Assembly: GCA_028874215.1 (NCBI GenBank)
Contig: JAPPLF010000003.1
Span: 25,813-89,812 of the forward strand
Length of the DNA stretch: 64,000 bases
Source: Acidobacteriota bacterium
Lineage (GTDB): Bacteria; Acidobacteriota; UBA6911; RPQK01; JAJDTT01
Direction of reading: 5' to 3'
Positions within the stretch are counted from its first letter, which is position 1. Each line of letters starts with the position of its first letter. Below the pieces are notes generated by a model. It was not told the origin of the DNA. It was given only the letters and a program-made list of their open reading frames with translations, and ran no database searches. The translations under genes and the position numbers were made by a program. Shown here piece by piece: positions 1 to 8,036 of this stretch.

Positions 1-97
1 CCTCACAACTCATCCGGTCGGGGCCCCCAACTCCCCCCACCCGCCCCCCGCTGCGCTTCACCCGCCGAGGCCGGGGCATAGAAAGGGAAAGTGTAAA

Positions 98-153
98 GGG
101 GGGGACTTCCAGTCCCCCCTAACCCCCCCGGGACGGCGACAGGAATGTCGCCG
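98..153. repeat. Two adjacent hairpin repeats
   Basis: Two perfect hairpins lie in the leader of the first gene. Positions 98-119 pair GGGGGGACT with AGTCCCCCC. Positions 134-153 pair CGGCGAC with GTCGCCG around the loop AGGAAT and are followed by CTCC. The second has the same loop and the same CTCC tail as hairpins at 27101 and 40784, but a different stem. There is no T-tract, so a terminator role is not evident. Confidence 0.7.
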
Positions 154-223
154 CTCCGCCCTTGCGGGAAACGCTTTCCCGGCATACTCTTTGACCTCGA
201 ATCTCTCAACTGAGGTCCCCACC

Positions 224-1579
224 ATGAAGAATCACATCATCGGCTCGTTCCGGCTCGCATCCCGCGTCCTCCGCCCTCTTCTGATCTGCTCATGTCTGAT
301 CTGGGCGGTGTTGATCCCGCAAGTCGCTCAAGGCGAGGACTGGCCCCAATGGAGGGGGCCGAATCGGGATGGAGTCTGGCGGGAGAGCGGGATCGTCTCC
401 GAACTCCCTGAGCGGTTGAACTTCAAATGGCGGATGGAGATCGGCCAGGGCTATGCCGGTCCGGCGGTGGTGGGGAACCGGCTCTACGTCACCGACCTGG
501 TGCCGGCCTCGGAGGACCGGTCTTCGGACGGCAACCGGGAGCGGGTGCTCTGCCTGGACGCCGGGACCGGAGCCACTCTCTGGAAGCACGAATACGCCTG
601 CGACTACGAGATCTCCTACCCGCAAGGGCCTCGCACCACTCCCACCGTGGATCAGGGCAAGGTCTACACACTGGGGGCCATGGGTGACCTCATCTGCCTG
701 GACGCCGCCACCGGCGAGGTCCAGTGGTCCCGGAACTACATCCGGGATTTCGGCGCCCAGCCGCCCGTCTGGGGATTTTCCGCCGCCCCTCTGGTGGACG
801 GCCAAAAGCTCATCGTGATCGCCGGAGGGAGCGAGAACCGCTGCGTCATGGCCCTGGACAAGGAGACCGGCCGCGAGATCTGGCGATCACTGGAAGCCGA
901 CGAACCGGGCTACTCGGCCCCGGTCATCTTTGAGTTCGGCGGCGCCCGCCAGCTCATCATCTGGAATCCAAAAGGACTCTACGGCCTCGATCCGGAGACG
1001 GGACAAACCTACTGGAGCCGGGAGTTCCCCGTCCGCAACGGGCTCACCCTGGCCACCCCCATTTTCGATCCCGACCGGAACCTCCTGTTCGTGAGCGCCT
1101 TCTACGACGGGCCTCTCATGATGCGCACCGGCGCCGATCGGCCTTCGGCAGCGCTCCTTTGGAAGGGCAGGAGCACCAGCGAGATCGAGACCGACGGCCT
1201 GCACTCCCTCATGTGCACGCCGGTCCTGGACCGGGGGCATCTCTACGGTGTGGACAGCTACGGTCAGCTTCGCTGCCTGGACGCGCTGACGGGACAGCGG
1301 GTGTGGGAGACACTGAAAGCCACGGGAAAGGGACGCTGGTGGAACGCCTTCCTGGTCCGCCACCAGAACCGGTTCATCATCCTCAACGAGCAGGGTGAGA
1401 TGATCTTCGCCCGGCTCTCGCCCGAAGGGTACCAGGAGACGAGCCGGACCACCCTGATCGAACCGGTGGTTCCCGTCCGGAGGCGCCTCACCGTCTGGTC
1501 GCACCCCGCGTTCGCCAACCGGTCCATCTACGCCCGGAACAACCGGTCGATCGTCTGCGCCGATCTGTCCGCCCGCTGA
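224..1579 (+). CDS. Exported PQQ-like beta-propeller protein
   Basis: A 451-residue protein with an N-terminal signal peptide (basic start, hydrophobic residues about 16-33, Ala-Gln-Gly exit) followed directly by EDWPQWRGPNRDG, the hallmark opening of the WPQWRGP family of PQQ-like propellers. Blade motifs follow in series, for example LDAGTGATLWKHE, LDAATGEVQWSR and LDKETGREIW, enough for a seven- or eight-bladed propeller. The ATG at 224 is chosen because it places the signal peptide at the N-terminus; an upstream TTG at 191 adds only 11 unlikely residues. No quinone-dehydrogenase catalytic signature or haem site was recognised, so it may be a binding or scaffold propeller rather than an enzyme. 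A paralogue of the same family lies at 39504-40715. It is likely periplasmic, and its substrate is unknown. Confidence 0.85.
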   Translation: MKNHIIGSFRLASRVLRPLLICSCLIWAVLIPQVAQGEDWPQWRGPNRDGVWRESGIVSELPERLNFKWRMEIGQGYAGPAVVGNRLYVTDLVPASEDRSSDGNRERVLCLDAGTGATLWKHEYACDYEISYPQGPRTTPTVDQGKVYTLGAMGDLICLDAATGEVQWSRNYIRDFGAQPPVWGFSAAPLVDGQKLIVIAGGSENRCVMALDKETGREIWRSLEADEPGYSAPVIFEFGGARQLIIWNPKGLYGLDPETGQTYWSREFPVRNGLTLATPIFDPDRNLLFVSAFYDGPLMMRTGADRPSAALLWKGRSTSEIETDGLHSLMCTPVLDRGHLYGVDSYGQLRCLDALTGQRVWETLKATGKGRWWNAFLVRHQNRFIILNEQGEMIFARLSPEGYQETSRTTLIEPVVPVRRRLTVWSHPAFANRSIYARNNRSIVCADLSAR

Positions 1580-1597
1580 GACGCTGCGTCCGCCGGG

Positions 1598-2905
1598 CTA
1601 AGTCACCAACCGGGTCGACCAGTGATCGCGGTACTCCCGGGTCAACAGGGCGTTGGCCTCCGGGTCGTCCGTGATGGTCTCGGTGGCGGGATCGAATGAG
1701 AAGCTGCCCCGGGTCCGGGCCGCGATGTTCCCCAGGTGGCAGAGCGATGTGGACAGATGCCCCACCTCCGCGTCGCAATTGGGCGTTTCACGAGTCCGGA
1801 TACAGTCGATGAAGTTGACGTAGTGTTCCCGGCCGCGCCTGACTTCGGCCAGTTCCTGCCGAACCAACCGGTGCTTGGAATCGTAGACGCGGAAGCCGTA
1901 CGTGCGGTGTCCGTCGAAGTAGCCAGCGACCGCCTTGCCTTCGGTGCCGTAGACTTCCACGCCGTTCTGGCCATTGTTCATCTTGTAAGGGTTCCAGAGC
2001 CGCATCTCGTACTGGATGACCGTATCCTCGTAGTCGAAGACGACGGTCTGGGTGTCGGGCGTCTGCTGGTCGTCGTCGAAGTAGAGCTTGCGGCCGGCCC
2101 CGGTGACGTGTTTCGGCAGACCCGCCTTCATGACCCAACGCGCCACGTCGATCCAGTGGACACCGTCGTTTCCCAGGTCTCCACAGCCATAGTGCCAGTG
2201 CCAATTGACCGTCCCGCTGTAATGGTTCCGGTTGAAGGGGAGCACCGGGATGGGACCGTTCCAGAGATCGTAGTTGATGCCGGACGGGACCGGCTCGTCC
2301 TCCTTGTGGCCGATGTTGCGGCGCTTCTGGGTGTTCCAGACCTTGGCCATGAGCACCTTGCCGATCTTGCCCGAATGGACGTAATCGATGAAGCGGTGGG
2401 TGTTGGGCCGGCTCCTGGATTGGGTCCCCACCTGCACGACGCGATCGTATTTGCGCGCCGCCTCCACCATGAGGCGGCCCTCGCGGACGTTGTGGGAGAC
2501 CGGTTTTTCCACGTAGACGTCCTTGCCGGCTTCACAGCAGAGGATGGTTCCGGGAGAGTGCCAATGGATGGGGGTGGCGATGACCACGGCGTCCACCGAC
2601 TTGTCGTCCAGGACCCGCCGGATGTCCTCCTCCATCTTGGGACGTTTCCTCTGGGTCTCCTCCGCGATCTTGAAGGCAGGACCCACCACGTTCTGGTCCA
2701 CGTCGCAGATGTAGGCCAGATCCACGTCGGGCATCTCGCCGAAATACCGGGTCAGGACGGGACCGCGGCCCCGGACACCCATCATGGCCACGGTCACCTT
2801 GTCATTGGCCGAAACCCGCTTGCGGCCGCCCAAACCGGCTGCAGCGGCCGAACCGATCGCGGCTCCGCCGGCCAAACTCGCTCCGAGAAAATTTCGTCTG
2901 TTCAC
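1598..2905 (-). CDS. Tat-exported Gfo/Idh/MocA family oxidoreductase
   Basis: A 435-residue NAD(P)-dependent sugar oxidoreductase-like protein. The start is taken as GTG at 2905 because a near-perfect AGGAGGTG lies 5 nt upstream; upstream in-frame ATG codons have no comparable site. From this start the protein begins V-NRRNFLGASLAGGAA, a twin-arginine leader, then a Rossmann fold with VTVAMMGVRGRGP, ICDVDQNVV, the ATPIHWHSP segment and the family EKPVSHN motif. A C-terminal Gfo/Idh/MocA beta-sheet domain follows, with GDLGNDGVHWIDVARW. Exported members of this family oxidise or epimerise sugars in the periplasm with tightly bound nucleotide; the substrate here is unknown. It is transcribed away from tag (2977) and converges with the PQQ-like gene. 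Confidence 0.88.
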   Translation of the reverse strand: MNRRNFLGASLAGGAAIGSAAAAGLGGRKRVSANDKVTVAMMGVRGRGPVLTRYFGEMPDVDLAYICDVDQNVVGPAFKIAEETQRKRPKMEEDIRRVLDDKSVDAVVIATPIHWHSPGTILCCEAGKDVYVEKPVSHNVREGRLMVEAARKYDRVVQVGTQSRSRPNTHRFIDYVHSGKIGKVLMAKVWNTQKRRNIGHKEDEPVPSGINYDLWNGPIPVLPFNRNHYSGTVNWHWHYGCGDLGNDGVHWIDVARWVMKAGLPKHVTGAGRKLYFDDDQQTPDTQTVVFDYEDTVIQYEMRLWNPYKMNNGQNGVEVYGTEGKAVAGYFDGHRTYGFRVYDSKHRLVRQELAEVRRGREHYVNFIDCIRTRETPNCDAEVGHLSTSLCHLGNIAARTRGSFSFDPATETITDDPEANALLTREYRDHWSTRLVT

Positions 2906-2976
2906 GGTTTCACCTCCTGTTCCGGATGGATGGAATACCATGATTTGGATACCATTCCCGGGCTGGAGAATCAAGG

Positions 2977-3567
2977 ATGAGGATTGAGACAGCGGCCGGT
3001 GACCTAGCGCGGTGCCAGTGGGCGGCGGGGCATCCGCTCCTTGCCGAGTACCACGACCGGGAATGGGGAGTTCCGGTTCACGACGACCGGAAGTTGTTCG
3101 AGTTCCTGGTCCTGGACGCCTTTCAGGCGGGATTGAGCTGGTTGACGATTCTCAAGAAGAGGGAGAACTTTCGGACCGCATTCGATGGATTCGATCCGCG
3201 GCGGATCTGCCGTTACGACGAGAGGAAGATCGCCCGCCTGCTCCAGGACCGGGGGATCATTCGCAACCGGCTCAAGGTGGTCGCCACGGTGGGGAATGCC
3301 CGCAGTTTTCTGGCGGTCCAGGAAGAGTTCGGGACATTCGACCGGTACATCTGGCAGTTCACGGGTGGGCGGACGCGCGTCAATTCGTTTGAGAACCAGG
3401 ACCGGATCCCGGCCAGCACCCGGGAATCCGGCGCCATGAGCCGATCCCTCACAAAGCGGGGGTTTCGCTTCGTCGGACCCACCATCTGCTACGCCTTCAT
3501 GCAGGCCGCCGGCATGGTGAACGATCACGTCACCGGTTGTTTCCGCTACCGGCAGGTCTGGGGCTAA
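2977..3567 (+). CDS. tag: DNA-3-methyladenine glycosylase I
   Basis: A 196-residue protein matching the usual Tag length. It excises 3-methyladenine from alkylated DNA in base-excision repair. The four zinc-snap ligands of the family are present: Cys13 and His26 near the N-terminus (EYHDREWG), His184 and Cys188 near the C-terminus (NDHVTGCFRY). The substrate-pocket helix reads LDAFQAGLSW; the residue aligned with Glu38 of the E. coli enzyme is Asp47, a known variation in this family. The block LKKRENFRTAFDGFDP is highly conserved. The gene is free-standing, divergent from the Tat oxidoreductase and convergent with the exchanger gene ending at 3581. Confidence 0.93.
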   Translation: MRIETAAGDLARCQWAAGHPLLAEYHDREWGVPVHDDRKLFEFLVLDAFQAGLSWLTILKKRENFRTAFDGFDPRRICRYDERKIARLLQDRGIIRNRLKVVATVGNARSFLAVQEEFGTFDRYIWQFTGGRTRVNSFENQDRIPASTRESGAMSRSLTKRGFRFVGPTICYAFMQAAGMVNDHVTGCFRYRQVWG

Positions 3568-3580
3568 GCGGCCTCGACGG

Positions 3581-4639
3581 TTACTCGCCCAGCGTTCCCA
3601 ACGAGATCTGCGTTACCAGGTAGACCCCGTAAATGAGCAGCAGCGGGACGCCGTACCATCTCTGGAACCAGCCCCTGGAGGACGCCCGGAAGATGAAGAC
3701 GCGAAACAGGACCAGGATCCCCAACATGAAGGGCAGGTGGACGTAGAGGAGGATCTGGGGCAATGAGGCGCCTGCCTCCACCACCGGCAACGGGGCCGCT
3801 ACGGCCGAGAACCCCACCACGAACAGGACGTTCAGCACGTCCGCGCCGATGATGTTCCCCACCAGCAACTCGTTGTGCCCCCGGTAGATGCTGGCCATGC
3901 CGATCACCAACTCGGGAAGCGACGTCCCGAAGGCGACCAGGGTGGCGGCGATCACCACCTTGGGGATGAACCAGTGGTTCTCGGCCAACTCGATGACGCT
4001 GCAGATGAGGACCCGGCTCGAGAGCAGAACCAGCACCAGGCCGGCCAGCACGCTCAGCCAAAGCTGGAGCGTGCCATGGGTCACGTCGCCCGCCTCGCTG
4101 CCCATCTGGGCGGCCAGCTCGGGATGGCCCCGGCTCCAGCGGACCGAAAAAACGAGGTAGGCCGCCAGAAGCGCCACGAAAAAGAACCCCATGGAGCGGT
4201 CGATGACGGCCTCGTTTCCGGCGATCTTGTAGACACCCCAGCAGACGAGCACGAGCAACAGACCGGAGCCGAATTGGACCCAACCCTGCCGGTTGAGGAT
4301 GAACCGGTCCGCCGGAAGCCGGGACAGAAGGCATCCCAGGCCGAAGATCAGGCCCGAGTCGACGATGATGGAGCCGACGGCGTTTCCCAGCGCCAGGCCC
4401 GGCTCGCCGGACCAGGCCGCCACCACCGATACGGCACATTCGGGACTGGTCGTCCCCAGAGAGACGATGGTGGCCCCCACCACCACCTTGGGAACGCCCA
4501 AGCCCTGGGCGATGCCCGAGGCGCCCTCCACCACCAGGTCGGCCGCTTTGGCCAACACCGCCACGGACGCCGCCGCGAGCAACAGCAGCATCCACTGGGA
4601 CAGTCCGTCGAACCACTCGCTGGGAATCAGATATTCCAA
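3581..4639 (-). CDS. CaCA family sodium/calcium exchanger
   Basis: A 352-residue integral membrane protein with about ten hydrophobic segments. The two inverted alpha-repeats that form the ion-binding site are clear: VVVGATIVSLGTTSPE in the first half and VVIAATLVAFGTSLPE in the second, each carrying the conserved acidic residue. This matches YrbG-type calcium/sodium or cation/proton antiporters. The reading frame opens with TTG at 4639, so translation from a rare start, or from a short truncated N-terminus, must be assumed. The gene converges with tag and looks monocistronic. Ion specificity cannot be read from the sequence. Confidence 0.88.
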   Translation of the reverse strand: MEYLIPSEWFDGLSQWMLLLLAAASVAVLAKAADLVVEGASGIAQGLGVPKVVVGATIVSLGTTSPECAVSVVAAWSGEPGLALGNAVGSIIVDSGLIFGLGCLLSRLPADRFILNRQGWVQFGSGLLLVLVCWGVYKIAGNEAVIDRSMGFFFVALLAAYLVFSVRWSRGHPELAAQMGSEAGDVTHGTLQLWLSVLAGLVLVLLSSRVLICSVIELAENHWFIPKVVIAATLVAFGTSLPELVIGMASIYRGHNELLVGNIIGADVLNVLFVVGFSAVAAPLPVVEAGASLPQILLYVHLPFMLGILVLFRVFIFRASSRGWFQRWYGVPLLLIYGVYLVTQISLGTLGE

Positions 4640-4782
4640 ATCGCCGCTCCTACGCCACCGCCTCTTTAATGTTCCAGTTCCCGGGCCGGAAACTCAAGCC
4701 TGGGTTTCCAAAAGTGGCTTCGACCCGGGCGTTGTCAAACCTCGTCCCGGCCCGGGCGGAGGAGATTGGCCGGGCATCGTAG

Positions 4783-4788
4783 TAGACT
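4783..4788 (+). promoter_or_regulatory. Candidate -10 element TAGACT
   Basis: TAGACT preceded by GTAG, 44 nt before the ATG at 4833. The same GTAGTAGACT decamer occurs before the genes starting at 16747 and 52776. No convincing -35 was found. Confidence 0.4.
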
Positions 4789-4832
4789 GGACAGGGACAT
4801 CGCCGAACCGTTCGAGGGAGGAAAGACGGGCC

Positions 4833-6152
4833 ATGAAGGAGCAATCGAATCGACGGGCATTCCTGAAGCGCCTGGGGGTGGGAAGCCTGGCCGCGGCGGC
4901 GGGTCCGGCCATCATCCGGGCGAGATCTTCCCATTCCCGGCTCCGCCTGGCCGGCGTCGGCGTGGGCGGAAAGGGTTGGACCGACCTGGGGGAGTGTGCC
5001 CTGGGCCACGACGTGGTGGCCATCTGCGACGTCGACGAGCGGCGGCTGGAACGGGCCGCCCAGCGCTATCCCGGCGCCAGGAAATACACGGATTGGCGCA
5101 AGCTCCTGGAGCAGAAGGACATCGACGCCCTGACCATCTCCACCCCCGACCACATGCACGCACCCATCGCCTACCAGGCCATGTCCCTGGGCAAGCACGT
5201 GTACACGCAAAAGCCCCTGACCCACTCGGTCCACGAGGCGCGCGCCCTCACTCGATTGGCCAAGGAGAAGGGCGTCGTGACCCAGATGGGCATCCAGCAT
5301 CACTCCCTGGCCCCCTTGAGGACGGGGGTCCAAGTGGTCCGCGACGGGGTCATCGGAAAGGTTCGGGAAGCGCACGTCTGGACCAACCGTCCCGGGACCT
5401 ACTGGAAACAGGAAATACAACGTCCGTCGGGGAGCGACCCGGTGCCCGGCCATGTTCACTGGGACCTGTGGCTGGGCGTGGCGCCCGAAAGGCCGTATGT
5501 GGACGGAGACGTCTACCATCCCTTTCACTGGCGGGGCTGGTGGGATTTCGGCACCGGCGCTCTGGGGGACATGGGCTGCCACCTCATCGATCCCGCCATC
5601 AACGCCCTGGAGTTGGGGCCTCCGTCCTCCGTCCGGGCGGAGGGCACCGATCCTCTGCCTGAGAGCGCTCCCCGCTGGTCCATCGTCCACTACGAGTTTC
5701 CGGGAACCCGGTACACGACGCCGACCCTGCCCCTGACCTGGTACGAAGCGGGGATGCGGCCGCCTCGCCAGCTCTACGGCGCACCCGACGACTGGCCCGG
5801 CTGGGCCAACGGGAATCTCCTGATCGGCGAGAAGGGGAACCTGCTGATGGCCGGGGGCCAAACGCCGATCCTGTTTCCCATGGAACGTTTCGCCGACACC
5901 GTCTTCCCCACCCAGCCGGACGAGAGTCACTACACCCAGTGGGTCAACGCCATTCTGGGGAAGGACACGGCTTCCACCGACTTTTCGTACTCGGGACCCC
6001 TGACCGAAACGGTGCTGTTGGGGAACGTGGCCTTCCGAACCGGCAAGACGTTGAAATGGGACAGCGCCAATCTGACGGCAGCCGGAGTCCCCGAGGCGGA
6101 CCAGTACCTGCGCCGTCCCTACCGCAAGGGCTGGGAAACGGAGGGTCTCTGA
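4833..6152 (+). CDS. Tat-exported Gfo/Idh/MocA family oxidoreductase
   Basis: A 439-residue protein. The start is the ATG at 4833, supported by GGGAGGAAA just upstream, and it places a twin-arginine leader (NRRAFLKRLGVGSLAAAAG) at the N-terminus; the open frame reaches much further upstream but not as plausible protein. The Rossmann domain reads LRLAGVGVGGKGWTDLG and AICDVDERRLERA, followed by ISTPDHMHAPIA and a QKPLTHSVHEA variant of the EKP motif in which Glu is replaced by Gln. The C-terminal domain holds GALGDMGCHLIDPAINAL. This exported type is widespread next to sugar catabolic genes. It converges with the DinB gene. Confidence 0.87.
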   Translation: MKEQSNRRAFLKRLGVGSLAAAAGPAIIRARSSHSRLRLAGVGVGGKGWTDLGECALGHDVVAICDVDERRLERAAQRYPGARKYTDWRKLLEQKDIDALTISTPDHMHAPIAYQAMSLGKHVYTQKPLTHSVHEARALTRLAKEKGVVTQMGIQHHSLAPLRTGVQVVRDGVIGKVREAHVWTNRPGTYWKQEIQRPSGSDPVPGHVHWDLWLGVAPERPYVDGDVYHPFHWRGWWDFGTGALGDMGCHLIDPAINALELGPPSSVRAEGTDPLPESAPRWSIVHYEFPGTRYTTPTLPLTWYEAGMRPPRQLYGAPDDWPGWANGNLLIGEKGNLLMAGGQTPILFPMERFADTVFPTQPDESHYTQWVNAILGKDTASTDFSYSGPLTETVLLGNVAFRTGKTLKWDSANLTAAGVPEADQYLRRPYRKGWETEGL

Positions 6153-6165
6153 ACTCGGGTCCGAA

Positions 6166-6708
6166 TTACCGGACCGGAAACCCCTCGGCCTGCTTCAGCC
6201 GTTCGACCTGGTCGTAGTGGCGGTCGGTGTGGAACCGGAGGAATTCCAACCGCTGGTAGGCGTCCAGGGGCCCCGACAGGTAGTGCAGGTCCAGCGCCTG
6301 GGCCGGGTCCAGTCCCGACAGGACCTGGGGGATCTGCTCCAGGGTGGTCTGGCAGGCTTCGTAACGGGCGATCCAATAGGAGAGGGGTCCCTCCCCCACC
6401 GGGTCGGTTTCGACCATGGCCTTCTCCTTGGGCTTCCAGGTCTTGGCGATCACCTCTTCGATGGGGAGACCGCGGTGCACTGCTTCGCCCGCGTGGAGGG
6501 GGACGCCCCGGCGCAAGCCTTCGGCCGCCAGCCAGATTCGCTGGACCCCCCTTTGCTCCGACAGGACCAGGTGCTCGATGTGCGCCTGGACCGACCAGCC
6601 GCCCGGCCCCTTGAAGGCGGCCTGAGCAGCCGACAGTCCCCGGTTGGCATTGATGATCCGCCTCCGAGCGGCATCCGCCGCCGCAATTCGCTCAAGAATC
6701 GAACTCAT
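6166..6708 (-). CDS. DinB/DUF664-type four-helix metal-binding protein
   Basis: A 180-residue protein of the DinB superfamily. The metal-site histidines expected for the fold are visible: His43 and His46 in QAHIEHLVLSEQ, and His160 and His164 in FHTDRHYDQVERL. The GGWSVQAHIEHL block is the usual family signature. Characterised relatives are thiol-S-transferases or hydrolases, but most members are unassigned. The ATG overlaps the stop of the upstream deoxyhypusine-synthase-like gene by ATGA, so the two are translationally coupled and probably work together. Confidence 0.82.
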   Translation of the reverse strand: MSSILERIAAADAARRRIINANRGLSAAQAAFKGPGGWSVQAHIEHLVLSEQRGVQRIWLAAEGLRRGVPLHAGEAVHRGLPIEEVIAKTWKPKEKAMVETDPVGEGPLSYWIARYEACQTTLEQIPQVLSGLDPAQALDLHYLSGPLDAYQRLEFLRFHTDRHYDQVERLKQAEGFPVR

Positions 6709-7817
6709 GATTCACCTCGATTCGCTGGGGCGACGCCGGCGTCACCCAACTCCTCCAGAAGTCCCCTCATCAACAGCGGCCAGACCAGGGTCGCGTCGGC
6801 GTGGACCTCGGCGTAGCGTCCGCCCTCCTCGGGAGAGACGAATTTACCCCAGCTGACCCCCTCCGCATAGCTGCAGCCCGAGAGCCCGCCCCAATGATCC
6901 GGCTCCGGACAGATGCGGACGCCATAGCGGAAGCGGGGCGGCGGACGGCGGATTCCCAGGCGGTTCACGGCCACCTCGAAGTAGGGGCCCACCTGCTGCG
7001 CCCAGTTGCGGGGGACTCCTCCGCCGATGGTGAAGATCCCCAATCGCGGCGCGGCGGCGGCGAACCGGGCATATTCCTGCAGGTCCAGGAACGGATTGAA
7101 GGGAGGAACCGCCCGGAAGATCTCATCCGGTTCAGCCGCTTCCCGGCCCTCCCGTGTGGCCGGCATCTCCCTTTCCATGGCCCAGTTGGCCAGGTCCAGT
7201 CCGATTTCGCTGTCGGTAAAGGCGGGAATGAAGACCGGGACTCCACTGCGGAAGGCGCTGCCGAGAATCCCCGGACCCCGGTCATCCTCGCTCAGCCGCC
7301 GTCCCAGCGCCCGGCAGAGGCCGGCTGACGACCAGGTTCCGCCTTCCGGCTCCTCCCGGGTCAGGACCGAATGGAGGAGTTCCTCCACGTCGTCCAGGTT
7401 CCGCTCCATCTCCAGAGTGTCGTAGATCCGGTTGTAGCCCCGGCGGTAGAGATACTCGTCGGAATGGCGGCTCTCGCAGCGGTAGTGGACGAGTCCCAGC
7501 GACTCGGTGAGCCCGTGGGCGATGAGGGCGCCGGTGGCGACCACGGCATCCACCCAACCCCGGTCCAGCATCCGGCAGATGATCCGTCCCTGCTTGGCCA
7601 CGGTCATGGCCCCGGAAACGGTCAGGACCACGCGGCAACCCCGGTCGCGGATCATCTCCAGGAGGACCTGGAAAGCCTCTCCCAGGTTCCGCCCCCCGAA
7701 GGCGGTCCGGGACATGGCTCGCAACAGTTCGGGAACGGTGCCGATCTCTTCTATGGGAAGGCTCTCGAGGGGGACCAGGCCATCGGATCGCCCGTCGCTG
7801 CGACGCCTGTTTCTCAT
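6705..7817 (-). CDS. Deoxyhypusine synthase-like protein
   Basis: A 370-residue member of the deoxyhypusine synthase family, which transfers the aminobutyl group of spermidine to lysine or to another amine. The signature around the catalytic lysine is retained near residue 325 (YAEGVSWGKF). The NAD-binding region contains LTVSGAMTVAKQGRI and VDAVVATGALIAHGLTESLG. Bacteria lack eIF5A, so bacterial homologues are thought to make homospermidine or act on unknown acceptors. The start at 7817 is chosen because TAGACT lies 10 nt upstream and the long N-terminal extension of the frame is antisense to the neighbouring gene. It shares an ATGA overlap with the DinB gene. Confidence 0.85.
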   Translation of the reverse strand: MRNRRRSDGRSDGLVPLESLPIEEIGTVPELLRAMSRTAFGGRNLGEAFQVLLEMIRDRGCRVVLTVSGAMTVAKQGRIICRMLDRGWVDAVVATGALIAHGLTESLGLVHYRCESRHSDEYLYRRGYNRIYDTLEMERNLDDVEELLHSVLTREEPEGGTWSSAGLCRALGRRLSEDDRGPGILGSAFRSGVPVFIPAFTDSEIGLDLANWAMEREMPATREGREAAEPDEIFRAVPPFNPFLDLQEYARFAAAAPRLGIFTIGGGVPRNWAQQVGPYFEVAVNRLGIRRPPPRFRYGVRICPEPDHWGGLSGCSYAEGVSWGKFVSPEEGGRYAEVHADATLVWPLLMRGLLEELGDAGVAPANRGES

Positions 7818-7827
7818 GGTTTGAACA

Positions 7828-7833
7828 AGTCTA
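7828..7833 (-). promoter_or_regulatory. Candidate extended -10 TGCTAGACT
   Basis: On the minus strand TGC precedes TAGACT, matching an extended -10. Only 10 nt separate it from the ATG at 7817 and there is no Shine-Dalgarno, so a leaderless or nearly leaderless transcript is inferred. Confidence 0.5.
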
Positions 7834-7913
7834 GCAGGACCGAAAAACCGTAGGGGCAGCCCTTGTGGCCGGCATCCATTGCGCAAGAGGTTGCCACCGG
7901 AGGAAGGGAACCA

Positions 7914-7935
7914 GGGGGGACAAGACTGTCCCCCC
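7914..7935. repeat. Intergenic hairpin repeat
   Basis: Perfect 8-bp stem GGGGGGAC/GTCCCCCC around AAGACT, followed by CTCC. It lies between divergent genes. It shares the GAC...GTC closing pairs and CTCC tail of the window's hairpin family but not the usual loop. Confidence 0.55.
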
Positions 7936-8036
7936 TCCTGCTCTCCTGGAGACAACCGGCGGTGGACGCTGTACCATGAGGCCAGCGCGGGAGACGGCTC
8001 CCGCCTTTCCGTGGTTTCCAACCGGAGGTTGCTCTC

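Noticed and set aside
3-209. A 68-codon minus-strand frame at the window start
   Set aside because: It is built largely from hairpin repeats and Gly/Pro runs, with no recognisable protein features.
1736-2980. A 414-codon plus-strand frame opposite the first Gfo/Idh/MocA gene
   Set aside because: Antisense shadow; the sense frame has a Tat leader, ribosome site and Rossmann motifs.
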